Assembly (NCBI RefSeq): GCF_030936135.1
Contig: NC_082596.1
Coordinates: 12,810,155-12,874,154 of the forward strand
Reading direction: 5' to 3'
Source: Gavia stellata
Lineage: Eukaryota; Chordata; Aves; Gaviiformes; Gaviidae
Length of the DNA stretch: 64,000 nt
Part shown: piece by piece, positions 1 through 11,800 of the stretch
Position numbering within the stretch: the first letter of the stretch is position 1
Layout of the letters: every line of letters starts with the position of its first letter
Made by a program: the position numbers and the translations under genes
Notes under the pieces: generated by a model
What the model was told of the DNA's origin: nothing
The model's input: the letters and a program-made list of their open reading frames with translations, nothing else
The model's database searches: none

Positions 1-2853
1 TGTCAAACGTTATGAAAACTTTTTCATATGTACCCACCTTGACAGATCTGTTTAATGTGCTACATGGTGAAGTATGTTGGTCTTACTGTCACTGAGAGTT
101 AAAAAAAATCAAGAAGGGGTTTGTTTATAAAATGATAAAGCTGCAGAAGTGATTCTGCATTAGGTCATAAATGAGGTTTCAACTACGGGCTGGAAAACTA
201 TTGGGTGAAACTGTCCTGGCAGGCATGTGGCTGAGTGCATGAATGTCTTACTGTGTCTTAAACTCTCCTGTTTCCCTGTTGCTCAGACTTACTTTTTTTG
301 TTCTGTTCTTCCTCAAGCAGGACCTGTCCCTTTGATTTTTCTGTAAAGTTACTGACTCACCTATGGGAACTCTAAAACAACCAATTCATTCCCTTCCTAG
401 CGCTTGTAAGAATATTTTTGAATTAACCTTATGATCATCTGTGGGCAAGTGAGATGTTTGCTGAATTCTGGATTTGCTTAAATACTGTGCATGCTACTAA
501 AAATGTCCTTCAAGCTTTTTCTGCTGTGACTGGATGGGAAAGTGGTTTCCTTCTGCTTTGGGCAGCTTCAGATCTAGGAACTCAAATACAACCCTCTCTT
601 CTCATTCGTGTCATGGCAGTGGTATCCTCTCTCCCTGCTGCATCAGGCTGCAGAGGCTTCCTCTCGTTGCCGACAGCTGTAGCATGCGTAGCAGCTCCTT
701 GCTCCTTGCCTGCATCCCAAGGACGTTTGGGAGAGAGGGCCATGGGCTGCGTGGCTTGTCCTGGTAGGAGTGCTACAGGTTGGGCACCCCACCTTAGCGC
801 TAAGGGACTGAACACATTGGGGTTTGTCTGTTTTTGGACTTGTGCATGGTCTGTTTGTTCTGGTTCCATGCGGCCAAGTTGAAAGTTCAGGCCGGGCATT
901 TAAGATCATTTATTAGAAATTTTTTGCAGAGTAGGTGTGTTAATTGCAATAAAGGTGTTTCCAAAGCTTGAAGTGACGGGGAAAACACCAAGCTTCCAAA
1001 CAAAACAAAAAGGTGTTAAGGGTCCTTCTTGGAAGTTTGCTAGAGTATAGCTGGTAAAATGACAAGCCTGTGTGTAAATGAAAGTCTTGCATTTCGAAAG
1101 ACCTTACAGGGATAATTTTCATTCTCTTTGTTGTCTTTGACTATTAAAAAAAAAAAATCCATATGAAGTCTAAGTATATGTAGTCTAAATAGGATCCTGG
1201 TGCACCTCCCAGATCCATGCAGCCCCTGGGGGTGTCATGATGATCTTCGAGTTGCTCCTTATGCCCTTATTCCCAAGGGGAACAGGCCCGTGGGGCATGT
1301 TGCCCACCCCAGCATTGAAACTTTACTCTTGTCTGGACAGATGAAGCTGTGTAGTGCATGGAACTGCACACATCTTCTGAATTGCTCTTTGTTTTCAGAC
1401 AAACATTGGACATCAGAAGTCAGCCCAGCTAACCTGAGTCAGCAGAATAATTATGCATATATTTAAAATAAATTCCATGTTTAGATTTCTGCTGAGTCAA
1501 GGGCTCATAAGTGGATACATAGCTGCTAGAAGCTGTTGATGCTATATTGAATTCAGAGGAGAGATAGCAGCTGTGGCTCTGCATGTAACCGTTTTGGAAG
1601 GTTAACAAAATGCATGATTCTTAGTTTAAAAAAAAAAAGCATCAAGTGACTAACTTAAAATATAACTGAATGTATATGTAAAATCTGGAGTGCATGTTGG
1701 CTTTATTTTTTGTATTTCAGCTTGGCTATTAATGACTAACTAGACAGGTTTTCCTTCTGCCTATAACTTGACTGGTAGGTTTCATTTTCAGGTTCTTCAT
1801 GTGACACTGTGTGTGAGCTTTGAGGAAAATATTTAAATCCAAACAGATTTGTGAAAAAGAGTTATATGTAACTCTACCAATAATATAACAGATGTTAATG
1901 TAAAAAACGAGTTTTATCTGTAAGCCATTCATAGAAGTTTCTGGAGAGTGCCCTTAACATTCACTACATTTCATCTTGTGTCCCATCAACGTTGAGTATC
2001 CAAACTCACAACCTCTACTTTTGAGCATGCAGCAGTTTTGGAAAGTATTCTTACTTTTAATGAAGTTGAGAGAGTAGAACATGATTATTAATTTACTGTA
2101 ATACTGCCCAAAGTGCTTTTTCTTTCCCTCCTCCCGGTTAGCAAAGATGACCTGTTTGTGTTTTAGAGCCTTTGCAGCTGTTTTTGTGTTACACTCTGGT
2201 CTTTGAAACTGTAATATTGTTATACTCCTCTCAAGGATGATTGCGCAAACCCCGTGACTCTTAACTGAAAAACATAAAGCTCTTCAACATAATTGTAACC
2301 AAAGAACATCTCAGTTAAAGCAAATGCTGACCTTCTCATTCAAGTACTTGGCACTCTTTCTGTACTTGGCACTTGCCCTGTCTGGAGGGGCAGGCTGGGG
2401 AGGGAGGACCCCTGGTCAGACCCTTTTTCTGCCAGGAGACAGTCTTATTCCTCTAAATTGATCAAGTGTGGCATGATGACTGAAGGGAGAGCCAGGACTC
2501 ACTGTGGAGTCAGTATGATACAGCTCAGAAGGAGGGAAGCTAATGAGCAAATTATCCTTATCTGTTGCAGGGAAAAAATCCTGTGTGGATGAGGCCATGA
2601 TGCCTGTGGGGTTTTTTTGGTGTTTTTTTTCTCTTTTTTGCCCCCCGCAAGCTAATAATGTAAGCTCCACTTAATAAAAATTCAGTGAAGACATGTTTCA
2701 AAATCAGTGACCGGAGATATTTCTTTGACTTCTTTTTATTCCTTGAGTTTTGAATGCCTCTTGATAGTTCCTCTCTTTTTGACAGCAAGCCAGGTTTATT
2801 GCAAAACTTTATATCTAAAGTTTTTTAATTAAAATACACATATCATGGTTAAT

Positions 2854-2944
2854 CTTTTTGATGTTCTTCCACATTGCATCAGCAATTAGCTTCTCATTTA
2901 ATTAACAATATATTAATGTAATTGCAGTAGAGAACATCAAAAAG
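2854..2944. repeat. 14 bp perfect inverted repeat with AT-rich loop
   Basis: The arm CTTTTTGATGTTCT (2854-2867) is exactly the reverse complement of AGAACATCAAAAAG (2931-2944). Inside, GCAATTA (2882-2888) pairs with TAATTGC (2919-2925), so a second inner stem is possible. The loop is AT-rich with TTAATTAA and ATTAAT words. It may be a decayed palindromic element or a conserved non-coding element; the sequence alone does not decide. Confidence 0.6.
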
Positions 2945-3010
2945 CGCTGTGGTTACTAACAGAGCACCAGCCTAGAGTTCTGCAAGTTTGAGTTCCCTCT
3001 TCCCTGCGAG
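2945..3010 (+). repeat. possible tRNA-derived SINE fragment
   Basis: The words GTGGTTA, AGAGCAC, GCCT and AAGTTTGAGTTCCC occur in the order and rough spacing of the A box to B box part of a tRNA-derived SINE such as MIR. The B box is degenerate (TTTGAGTTCC against GGTTCGAATCC) and there is a short insertion after GTGGTTA. Similarity was judged by eye from memory of the MIR consensus. Confidence 0.3.
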
Positions 3011-5768
3011 GGGATGAGCTTTATGCCACTTCATCGGCTTGACCAGAGTTTGACAGTTGTCTGTGTTGTGCACTTTCTCTGAAGCACGGGTTAACATGTT
3101 CTCACCTAGGAATCTGCAAGCTAAACAAAGTTCCTAAACTGGTTTAAGTCTCTTAAAGTAAAACTGTATGGTAAATAACCAGGAGTTTAATTTGCAACAG
3201 CTCATCAGGAAGCAAAGCTAATGCATTTGTCTTTATCAGCAGCGGAAGAAGTCAAAATAGTCTAGTCCAAACTGCTCGCTCTCTTGTCTTGGCGCTGATG
3301 ATAATGTCTAAACTCTAGGAATGCTGGAATACCAGTTTGACTTTTTTTATTTTCCTTTCTGTGTCAATTTTGTGTCCTGCAATTTCTCACCATGCGCACC
3401 TGCCTGACAGCTGAGGCTCTGGGTAAGTCTGTGCCATGCTGTAACCCTGGTGGCTGGTTTATTGTAGCCCTTGCTGTGGCCTCTTTATGGTGTCTGGTCT
3501 CCACTAACTGCCTAGACTTTAATTTCTAATGAAACTGAAATATCACCTAATCTTAATGAACAAACCATCCTTTGATTTATTTTCTTTTGGCATCTAATTG
3601 GAACACTGTAAAAGAAGAAAATCAGTATTGTAGATAAACCTCTGGTTTATTTTAGAAAGGGATTAACATGGACTGATAAATCATGTCACAGTTGGGAGAG
3701 AAGTTAAATGGAATAGACACGTCATCAAGGTGATGTTCAAATAATTGAATATCTTATTGTTAATTCGACTTTTAAAGTCTAGAGCTTAAAGTCCATAGTG
3801 GTGTTCTTTGTAAACCTGTGATCCAAGTCCCCCTTTTTTCTGAAAATCGCATGCACCTTTCTAAACTGATAGATAGGAAATCAGTATATTTAACTTCATG
3901 CTGGGGAAGGGGTGGAAATCAGCATCACAATTGTCTCCTCTTCTGCTGCCTGATCACATCTCAAATCTGTTTAAATTGGAGTGCTGTTGCAGTTGTATTG
4001 CAAATTTAAAGTAGCCGCCTTGAGATCTTCTTGTGAATGAAACACGGTGTTTCTGATTTTGAGAGAAATAATCATACCTCCACTTGTAGATGTAATGATG
4101 CAGGTATTGCCCTTTGGAGAAGCCTGGATTGATCAGATCGGGAGACTCTCAACCGAGGTGCCTCAGCTGGGCTCCTGGAGCTGGGCACTGTGGAGCATGC
4201 TGCTTGTCCCCTTTTTTGAAACCACACTTCGTGTTTTTCCTGGTTTTGTAATTCAGTCTGGAAGTTTCCTTTTGTAACTTGGAGCTTTTCTTTTAAGCGA
4301 CAATTTTGAACGTTAGCAGCTGATTCAGATCTCCAGTAGCCACCAGAAAGACTAAGATTTGGTTGCTGAAGGGGTCTGAATGTAACCCCAACAATGAGGT
4401 TTTCCACCTTTCCATAAATGGAGGCAGCCTGTTCTCAGCCTAGATCCATATTAGTGTATTTGTTGGCTTAACTCTGCAGGACTTAAAGGGATTGTTCATT
4501 CTGGCAGATGAAGCAGGTATGCTCTTGTGAAGAAAGTGATTTGGGAATGAGTGACTGGGAGCCTGCTTTGGTTTGTACGGGTAGACGTGTACTCAGCATT
4601 GTCTCATACAGTGTAAATTCTGTCACTCTGTAAATTGTCTATCTGGAATATTCAATTTCTGTGCAGACTCCTGAAAAAAAGTGTGAGGGAGCACTCTTTA
4701 AGTCAGAATGTGGAAAATAATATTTTCTACAGTATTTGCTGCCTTACTTTGTCAATGACAGCATTAACTTCAGCAGTCAAACTTGCTCCGAGAGCATCGT
4801 TCTCCTTTGCCGTTGCTGACAGCTTTGCTAGTTTAAGTTGTCTTATAAAATATAGGCATGAAATTGGGTTGAAAATTGGATTTACCTTTTTTCTTCTCCC
4901 TAATACGTTTCCTTTACTAAAGTTCTTTTCGAACAATGGTTATTTAAGAAGCTGCATGAGGCTTTCAGCCGGGATTCACACAGAACACTGTGAAACTGAG
5001 GTTTTAATGCATGTTGGTCCTTTAAAGCTCTTGCACATCATGATAATGATGTGAATGAAGCACCTGCTCTGAAGGTAACATATTAAGACTGTCCTTGGAG
5101 TAGCGGTGGATTCATGTTAATATTGATGAGAAACAGTTTGGCTCTCTGTAGTTCATTAGCTGTTACTTGCCTGTGTCAAGCTGCAAGTCCCCGGGCTGTT
5201 GGAGCATGGTGTTGTTGGAGAAGTCAGTCCACAACTTCTGGTCCTGCATTCTGGCTCCTCTCTGCAACACCACAGCTCCCCTTTGAGAAAGGGTGGATTT
5301 AAATTTCTCTTTGGTTTTCAGATTGTTGACTTGTTCTTCTGAGTGCAACCAGACATGGTCTGCAGAGCCATCCCTACATGATGTTCATGTCTGGCTGGTT
5401 GCAGACCAGAGACCTGTGACTACATTTGATGCTTTTGACCATTTCTAATGCTGATTGCTTTGGTGGAGCACTCAAACCTGTCTGCAGCTGGGGTAGGAGT
5501 GTCCTTCCAGGTGCACTTTTATAGCTGCTCCATGATGAGACTGTTCTGGACTTTTTTCTGTCATTATGATAGTTGTGTTGGTTTGGAAATGTTTCCAAAT
5601 GGGTAACCTAAAGGCCAGAGCATGTGGGCTGGAGAGAATAATCAGATGCTGATGTTCCTTAAGAAAGTGTGCCTCATGTCCACAGCAAAAATAGTACAAT
5701 CAGTTGTCAGGGATGCTATAGACAAGTGACCTTCGCTTCATAATCCAAAGAGGCAAAGAACTGCATTG

Positions 5769-5826
5769 CTCTCCAGTGGTTAGTGTTGCCTTCTGAGATA
5801 AGTAGTGGATTCAAACTAGCGGAGAC
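5769..5826 (+). repeat. possible tRNA-like fragment
   Basis: CCAGTGGTTAGTG resembles a tRNA D-arm/A-box region, and GTGGATTCAAAC resembles a B box (GGTTCGAAAC). Five bases at the left (TCTCC, 5770-5774) can pair with GGAGA (5821-5825). The middle does not fold into a good anticodon stem, so it would be a decayed tRNA or SINE rather than a working gene. Confidence 0.25.
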
Positions 5827-8664
5827 CGAAGGTGAGTGAAGAGCAGAGGTGATCGGCAGTTGGCCGTCACATCCTTGGTGTTCTCTGGGTGTAGGAGTGC
5901 TGTTGAGGGGCTGTGCTCTGCTCTGGAAACTGGTTAAATTGGCCAGAGATCTTGTCCCTCAAATTCCTGAGCTGTCTGAGTGCCATGGGAGGCAGCTGGT
6001 GGTTCAGGGAGTGGGAAGAGTTATGCCTGATTTCAAAAGACTTGCTAGATTGATGTCTGCATTATGGAGCTTTCAAAGGATGTTAATAAAGCTTTCCTGC
6101 TCCTAAAAGATGAGTTGCAAGGAGGCATCAGGAGAGAGCTGTATTCATGTCATGTAAACATCTGACTTCAGAGCCTCATCTAAATGATTCACCTAAGCTT
6201 GTTTCCTGCTCTGAATTATACCCCGGACAGCTGGTGTGTTTTCACTGACTACATAGGTGCCCAAGAGCCATAGCAGAAAAACAGGTCCATGAAAGTAGCG
6301 GTGAGGAGATGGTGTGTCTTTTAATGTCCTGTCTCACTTAAAGGAATAAAATGGAAACTTCGAGAGGTACAGAGGATGTTGGAGAGTGGTGCAGTTTTAC
6401 ACGCGCTTTTGCCCAAGGGTTAAAATACGTAGATTGAACATTATCCTGATAACTTTGTTGAACTGAGTGAGTTACACAGGTGTAAACAAGGTTTATTTTT
6501 GCCCCATGTTTTGGGTGCTCTTGTTGCTCTTGTCCAAGATGTGGTGCTCTGTGAGGTCCACGTAAAGTACCAAAATTCACTGTAATTGAACCTACCTTAT
6601 CAATGGAGTCCAGTTGCTTTCTAAGTGTGTGTCTTCTCACTGCGTAGGCGAATGCATTTAACAAGGATTTTCTGTGTTAAGTGCATGTTCATATGGTGGA
6701 GCAGCTGAACGTTTACAGCAGTACTCCAGAGCTGAACTAATGAATGTGTGATTTGGTTCCCAGCTAATGCATTTTGCATTTGATACATCCACAGTAGTGA
6801 GCCAGTATCTGGGTTTAAACAATGGAAGATTATTTCACCTGTTGTAATTTCCAGGCAGCTCTCAAAATAAGGGGTCTGAGCAATAATGCAAGTCTCACTT
6901 TCATAAGGAGTTTGAAAGAACAACTCCAGAGAAGTGTGAAATGTCTGATTGCTGCATCTGATTGTAAAGAAGAGTATGGGGAAGGGCCTGAAATGTACAG
7001 AATGGTCTTCAAGCAGAAGGGCCCAGTTTGTCTCCTAAGGATGACAGGCGAGAAGGCATAGGACCTTCAGGAAGTTATCCAAAACTTTTATAACTTGTTT
7101 CTGGCAGATGCTAATTTTGAAAGAGGAAGCAGATGACTGCAACTTCAGTCTTTTTTTAAAGGTATTTACTTCCAAAACCGTTTTACGACCACATTGCACC
7201 GTTCAGCCTGATCTAGAGGATCAGACAGTGGGTGACCTGATGGCAGTTTGCTACCCAGGTGGCCTTGGTGGTGGCCGTGCCAGTGTTGCACTGCATGTGA
7301 TTCTTTGAGGATGCATCTCGGAGCTCTGCTTATGGGTATCTGTGCGGTTTTATCTGGACTACATCTAACTCTGTACAGAGGAGATTTGGATATATCCAGT
7401 CCGTAATGCCGCTCGGCCAACGTGATTCTCTCTGCTTCCATCCCTGCTGTCTTTCCTGCAGCTCTGGCTGTATGTTAGTGCAGGGAAGCTGATGACTTTA
7501 CCTCACTCTGGAGTACTGAAGAAACATATACAATAATAAGGCAAAGGCTTTCCTTTGTAACTCTGACCTTGAGACATCCGCACCATGTGCCACACACATC
7601 AAGAGACTTTTTTTCTTCCTCTTGCTCATAGTTTCAAATCCTCCATGCGGAAAGGTTATTGTCCATAAAATTTGATTTTGGGTACCTGCTTGTAACTCAC
7701 CCAGCATTTTTCAATATTGTTTTCCTGGTATTTAGCAACAGTGGCATGGGTATGTACCTGGCATACTTAATTTGCATGTGATTATGTTTCTGGGAGATGG
7801 GAGACAAATTTACACAACTGAGGTTCTTTGAAATATTTAGGGGTGTAAGCTGCATGAAAACAGCTTGCAACTGCAACAGTGTTGACTCTAATACTATGGC
7901 TAAGCAGCAGGTCTTCATTCCTAGAGGAATGCATGTTTGGCACGATGCAGAGTAAACATCTGGTGCAGGATTAGATACTTAACTGTTACAGAAGCTTTTG
8001 GTATTATGAGTTGACTATAATTAACACAGTGAAGCTTTTTGATTGCAAAACATTGGTTTTCTTTTTTCTTCCATAGTCAAGTCCTGGACATTAATATGTA
8101 TTTCAGATATTGATAGGTTTTTGGAGTTTGGACTTTGGAACAAAGAAAGCTGTTTTATCAGTTGCTTGTGTAAAGTACTGGAATCCAGTGGTCCAATGAT
8201 GTCCCTAATATCTCAGTAGGAGATTATTTCACTCAGTGACTCTACAGAGTTGTCATTAGGACCTTGCTAAGCACAAAAATAGGAAGGAAGAGGAATATAC
8301 CTGGAATTAGGGATTAATACCCTCCCAGTTAGTAAGATGTTGATTTTCAGCAAGGATGATGTGAAGGGTTTTTACAGCTAATGCTTTGAGAAAGTCCGTA
8401 TGTGAAATGCTGTCTTTGGCATGTTGAAACCTTTTGAATTGAGCTGGATTTCTATTCTATGCAAAAGAAAAAAAATAAACGCTATTAAATGCTTGATTTA
8501 ATTGGGAAAAAAAAATCATACTAATTTCAATTAAGGGAAAATGCTGGTTGAGACTTGAATTACAAAAGCACAATCCAGCAGCAGTGCTGGCTGAAAATAA
8601 GGTCTTCCTCAATGGAGATCCACCGTTTTAACAAAATGTACTCTTGATTGTTTCCTGCATACAG

Positions 8665-8822
8665 GGCGGGGTGACATTCAGCCCCAGTTGGATAGTGCTT
8701 TACAAGATGTCAATGATAAGTACCTGCTGCTTGAAGAAACCGAGAAGCAAGCTGTCAGAAAAGCTCTGATTGAGGAGCGAGGTCGATTCTGTACTTTCAT
8801 CTCGATGCTGCGGCCTGTAATA
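8665..8822 (+). CDS. MTSS1: MTSS1 exon: I-BAR domain, third-helix region
   Basis: Follows the acceptor ATACAG and ends before the donor GTAAGA. The first two bases complete a split glycine codon, then 52 codons follow, beginning RGDIQPQLDSALQDVNDKY and ending FISMLRPVI. This is part of the long helical bundle that binds and bends membrane. The sequence is almost unchanged from mammals. Confidence 0.95.
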
Positions 8823-11800
8823 GTAAGAGCTCTCTGTTTTAAGTCTACCGACAATTCACAAACTTGATAAGTGGCCAAAAGCCTCTAAAAAGAATACCTT
8901 GTTCTGTCTTAGGAGTGAATCTCAAGAGCCATAGAAACTAGCCAAAATTCAACCTGCATCTCTGCCTAGGAAGCGGTGAGAGTTGGGTTCTTTCTTGTAG
9001 GCGTTTGGAGTAATTCAGTGACTGAAGACACTGATAGCTTTCAAGATGACTAATGGGAAAACAATGGGCACAAACGCTTAAGTGGGCTTGAGTTCCCTAT
9101 GTATGCTGACCTGAGACATTGCTAATGCAGTTTTTTCCACTGCTTTTTTTCTTAACATCACATTTTAATATAAATCTTCCTTACTCCTACTCCAGTGCTA
9201 GGACTGATAAATGTTTCAAGACCTCCCCTGTGTATATAATGACATTATCTGACAGATTGCAGGCTGCTTCCATGCAGTTTTCTGGCAGCTCTTTTCCTCC
9301 TACATGACAGCTTTTTCAGTTCATTGAAAAGGTTTAAGTATATTTTCATAATCTCAGGTTGTCTGAAGCCCGGCGATGAATCGATTGTGGCTTTGTGCAA
9401 GCGTGATGCATTTCTGAAGAGTCTCTAGTGTACTGGGAAAATGTTCCCAATGCTTGTTTACAGAGAGCATCAGCCTCAACAGAAAACCATAGTTAGAGAA
9501 GTAGGGAAGTGATGGCTGAGCAGGAGGAAGTGAATTGCAGACTGACCTGGATGAAATTATCATGGTAGCTAAGGGATTACTATGGTAACTTATGTGAGTT
9601 AGCTGTTCATGTAGCTTGAGCCAGAATGAATCATTGATATATATATAATGCTCTGTACTTGTATAGTGCCTTTATCTCAAAGTTTCCAAAAACTAGGAAA
9701 AAGTTTGAGTTTAAGACCTGTTTAGATTCAATGTTAAAATCCTTAGGGCACAGTAGTGAGTATACATAAGAGTTAAATCTTTTCCAAATGCAGCGAAAAT
9801 GACACTTTCTGAAGATGTCACAAAAAGAAGGCTGAGACTTATTTATCTCATTGATGAGAGAAAGGAATTCTGGGCCTCAGAACTTAGAGCAAAAGTAGTT
9901 ATAAAACTCTAAATTAATGTTTCCAACCCTCTTTCATAAGTAGTGATTACTTAATGGGCAAAGAAAAAGCAGTGCTGCTGGGCATTCCTACAGTCATCAG
10001 CAAAAAGAAAAAGGTTGTGTATTGTGTTATGGGTCTGATTTTTTAAAACCAAGGCTGTGATTACCCTTGCTCTTTTGTCTTTTCAGGAAGAAGAAATATC
10101 AATGCTAGGAGAAATAACCCATTTACAAACCATATCAGATGACCTGAAAAGTCTCACCATGGATCCACACAAATTGCCATCTTCAAGTGAACAGGTTAGC
10201 TTTTGTTACCTGGAAAACGTTTTTATTGGTAGCTTGTACCCATTCTCCTTTTGTGTTAGAAGAAATATTGACTACTGGCATTTAATGGCTTAATGTTATA
10301 TTTGTAGATGCTTCACTGCAGCAAGATAATTTTTAACATAAGCGATTTAAAAAAGAATTATTTTGAAGTACCAACTGAGTGCTCCTGAAGCATTTGGTGA
10401 GACCAGTGTGAAGTGGTAGCAGTAACACTGTAGAGTATATGAAGATGCCCAATTTCTGCTGAGGGTACATGAGGAATGAGTGTCATCTCGTGCTACATTT
10501 GAGCATCTCTGTCTTTATGTGGTCACAAGATTGCTGGGATTAGATAGCTTCATGGAGTCTATTGAAAATTTTTCCATGCTGTCCTTAAAATGCATAGGAA
10601 AATATGTATCATTAAATGACTCCAAATAGGACCTTTTTCTCCAACCCTGCTGTGTGAACTCAGTTTTCTTGTCATACCTTAATCACCTTATCGTTGACCT
10701 GGAAGTGTTAAAGGAGGGAAGCTCTGCTGTGGTTGAATAGTGGATCTTTGATTTATTTTTTAAAATGTGACAGTTTTTAAACTCTAAGGCTGTAACAATT
10801 TTTTTTAAGGAAAAAAAAACCCCAAACCAGAACAGCTTACAGCATGGATAAAATGAATCTCCAGTTTACTTTTTAAAGATTTTTCCATTCAAATTAGAAC
10901 TTTCCTTCTGTGATAGCAGCCCTAGTGGTGAAGTAGGGTAGGTCCTGGAAAGCCAAGTATGAAGCTGACTCTCCTGTGTAATATACACAGTGTAATTCTG
11001 GAAGAGAACTGAGACTGGGTCAGTTGGCACTGAAAGTTTGTAGTGGTGATGAAAGTTGTATAACGAGAACATGCTTTCTGTTAATAGGGGAAAAAAATTG
11101 TCCACATCCCTTATGCTATTGATTATCTTTCATCAGGTAATTTTAGATTTGAAAGGTTCTGATTACAGCTGGTCTTACCAGACTCCTCCATCCTCTCCCA
11201 GTACTACCATGTCCAGAAAATCTAGTGTTTGCAGGTAAGTAGACTGGTAATATTTAATTTTAACCTGTTTGGGGGCAAAGGGAGGCAAGTTCAGACTGTG
11301 GTATGGATTTGTATGCATACTTAAATCTTAAATAACAACTCTCAGTGAAATCAATCCCTCATGGTCTTTCTCTGTTTAAGTGTGTGACTGGCAATATTAA
11401 AAAGGATGGGCATGACTGAACAACTTTTAAACTCAAGACAACTTGAAGATGCTTTTGATTCAGTTCTCTCGAATCCATTTCAGATCAAAGAGCAGACTGT
11501 ACTGATCTAAGCTCTGAGATTGTTCGTTCATAATTTCCTTTTCTGTTTTTCATGTGATGACTGTTTAGATTATTCTAAGTAGCTGTTACTAATCAGCAAG
11601 TTAAACTGTTTGAAAAGGAAAAACATCCTTGGCAATTGCCCTATCAGTCTGGTAGATGGAAATGCTTTTTTGATACAAGTTTTTTTTTGACTGTTTAATG
11701 CTGTCTAATGCTGTCCTGAAATATGTTGAAACACTGGATTCTGTCTATGCTTTCTCCATAAAAACTGTTTTCTCTTACAAAACAGTTTATTAGCATGTTG

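Larger units (their letters stand above)
1..8664 (+). other. MTSS1: MTSS1 intron, 5' end outside the window
   Basis: No coding exon was recognised in this stretch. The first exon to the right (8665) begins in the middle of a glycine codon inside the I-BAR domain, so this DNA is intron and its upstream exon is to the left of base 1. I looked for the preceding MTSS1 exon (lysine-rich end of the I-BAR helix) and for a very short alternative exon known in mammals at this junction, and did not find either. The short open frames here have no recognisable content. A 14 bp inverted repeat and two tRNA-like fragments are listed separately. Confidence 0.8.

Noticed and set aside
454-909. Overlapping frames of 77-142 codons on both strands
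   Set aside because: No conserved content, no splice agreement with MTSS1, and mutual overlap on opposite strands.
1-8664. Missing upstream MTSS1 exons or a short alternative exon at the KK/GRGD junction
   Set aside because: Searched by eye for the lysine-rich helix exon and for a 12-base alternative exon; no candidate had both splice signals and the right codons. A 12-base exon could still be missed.
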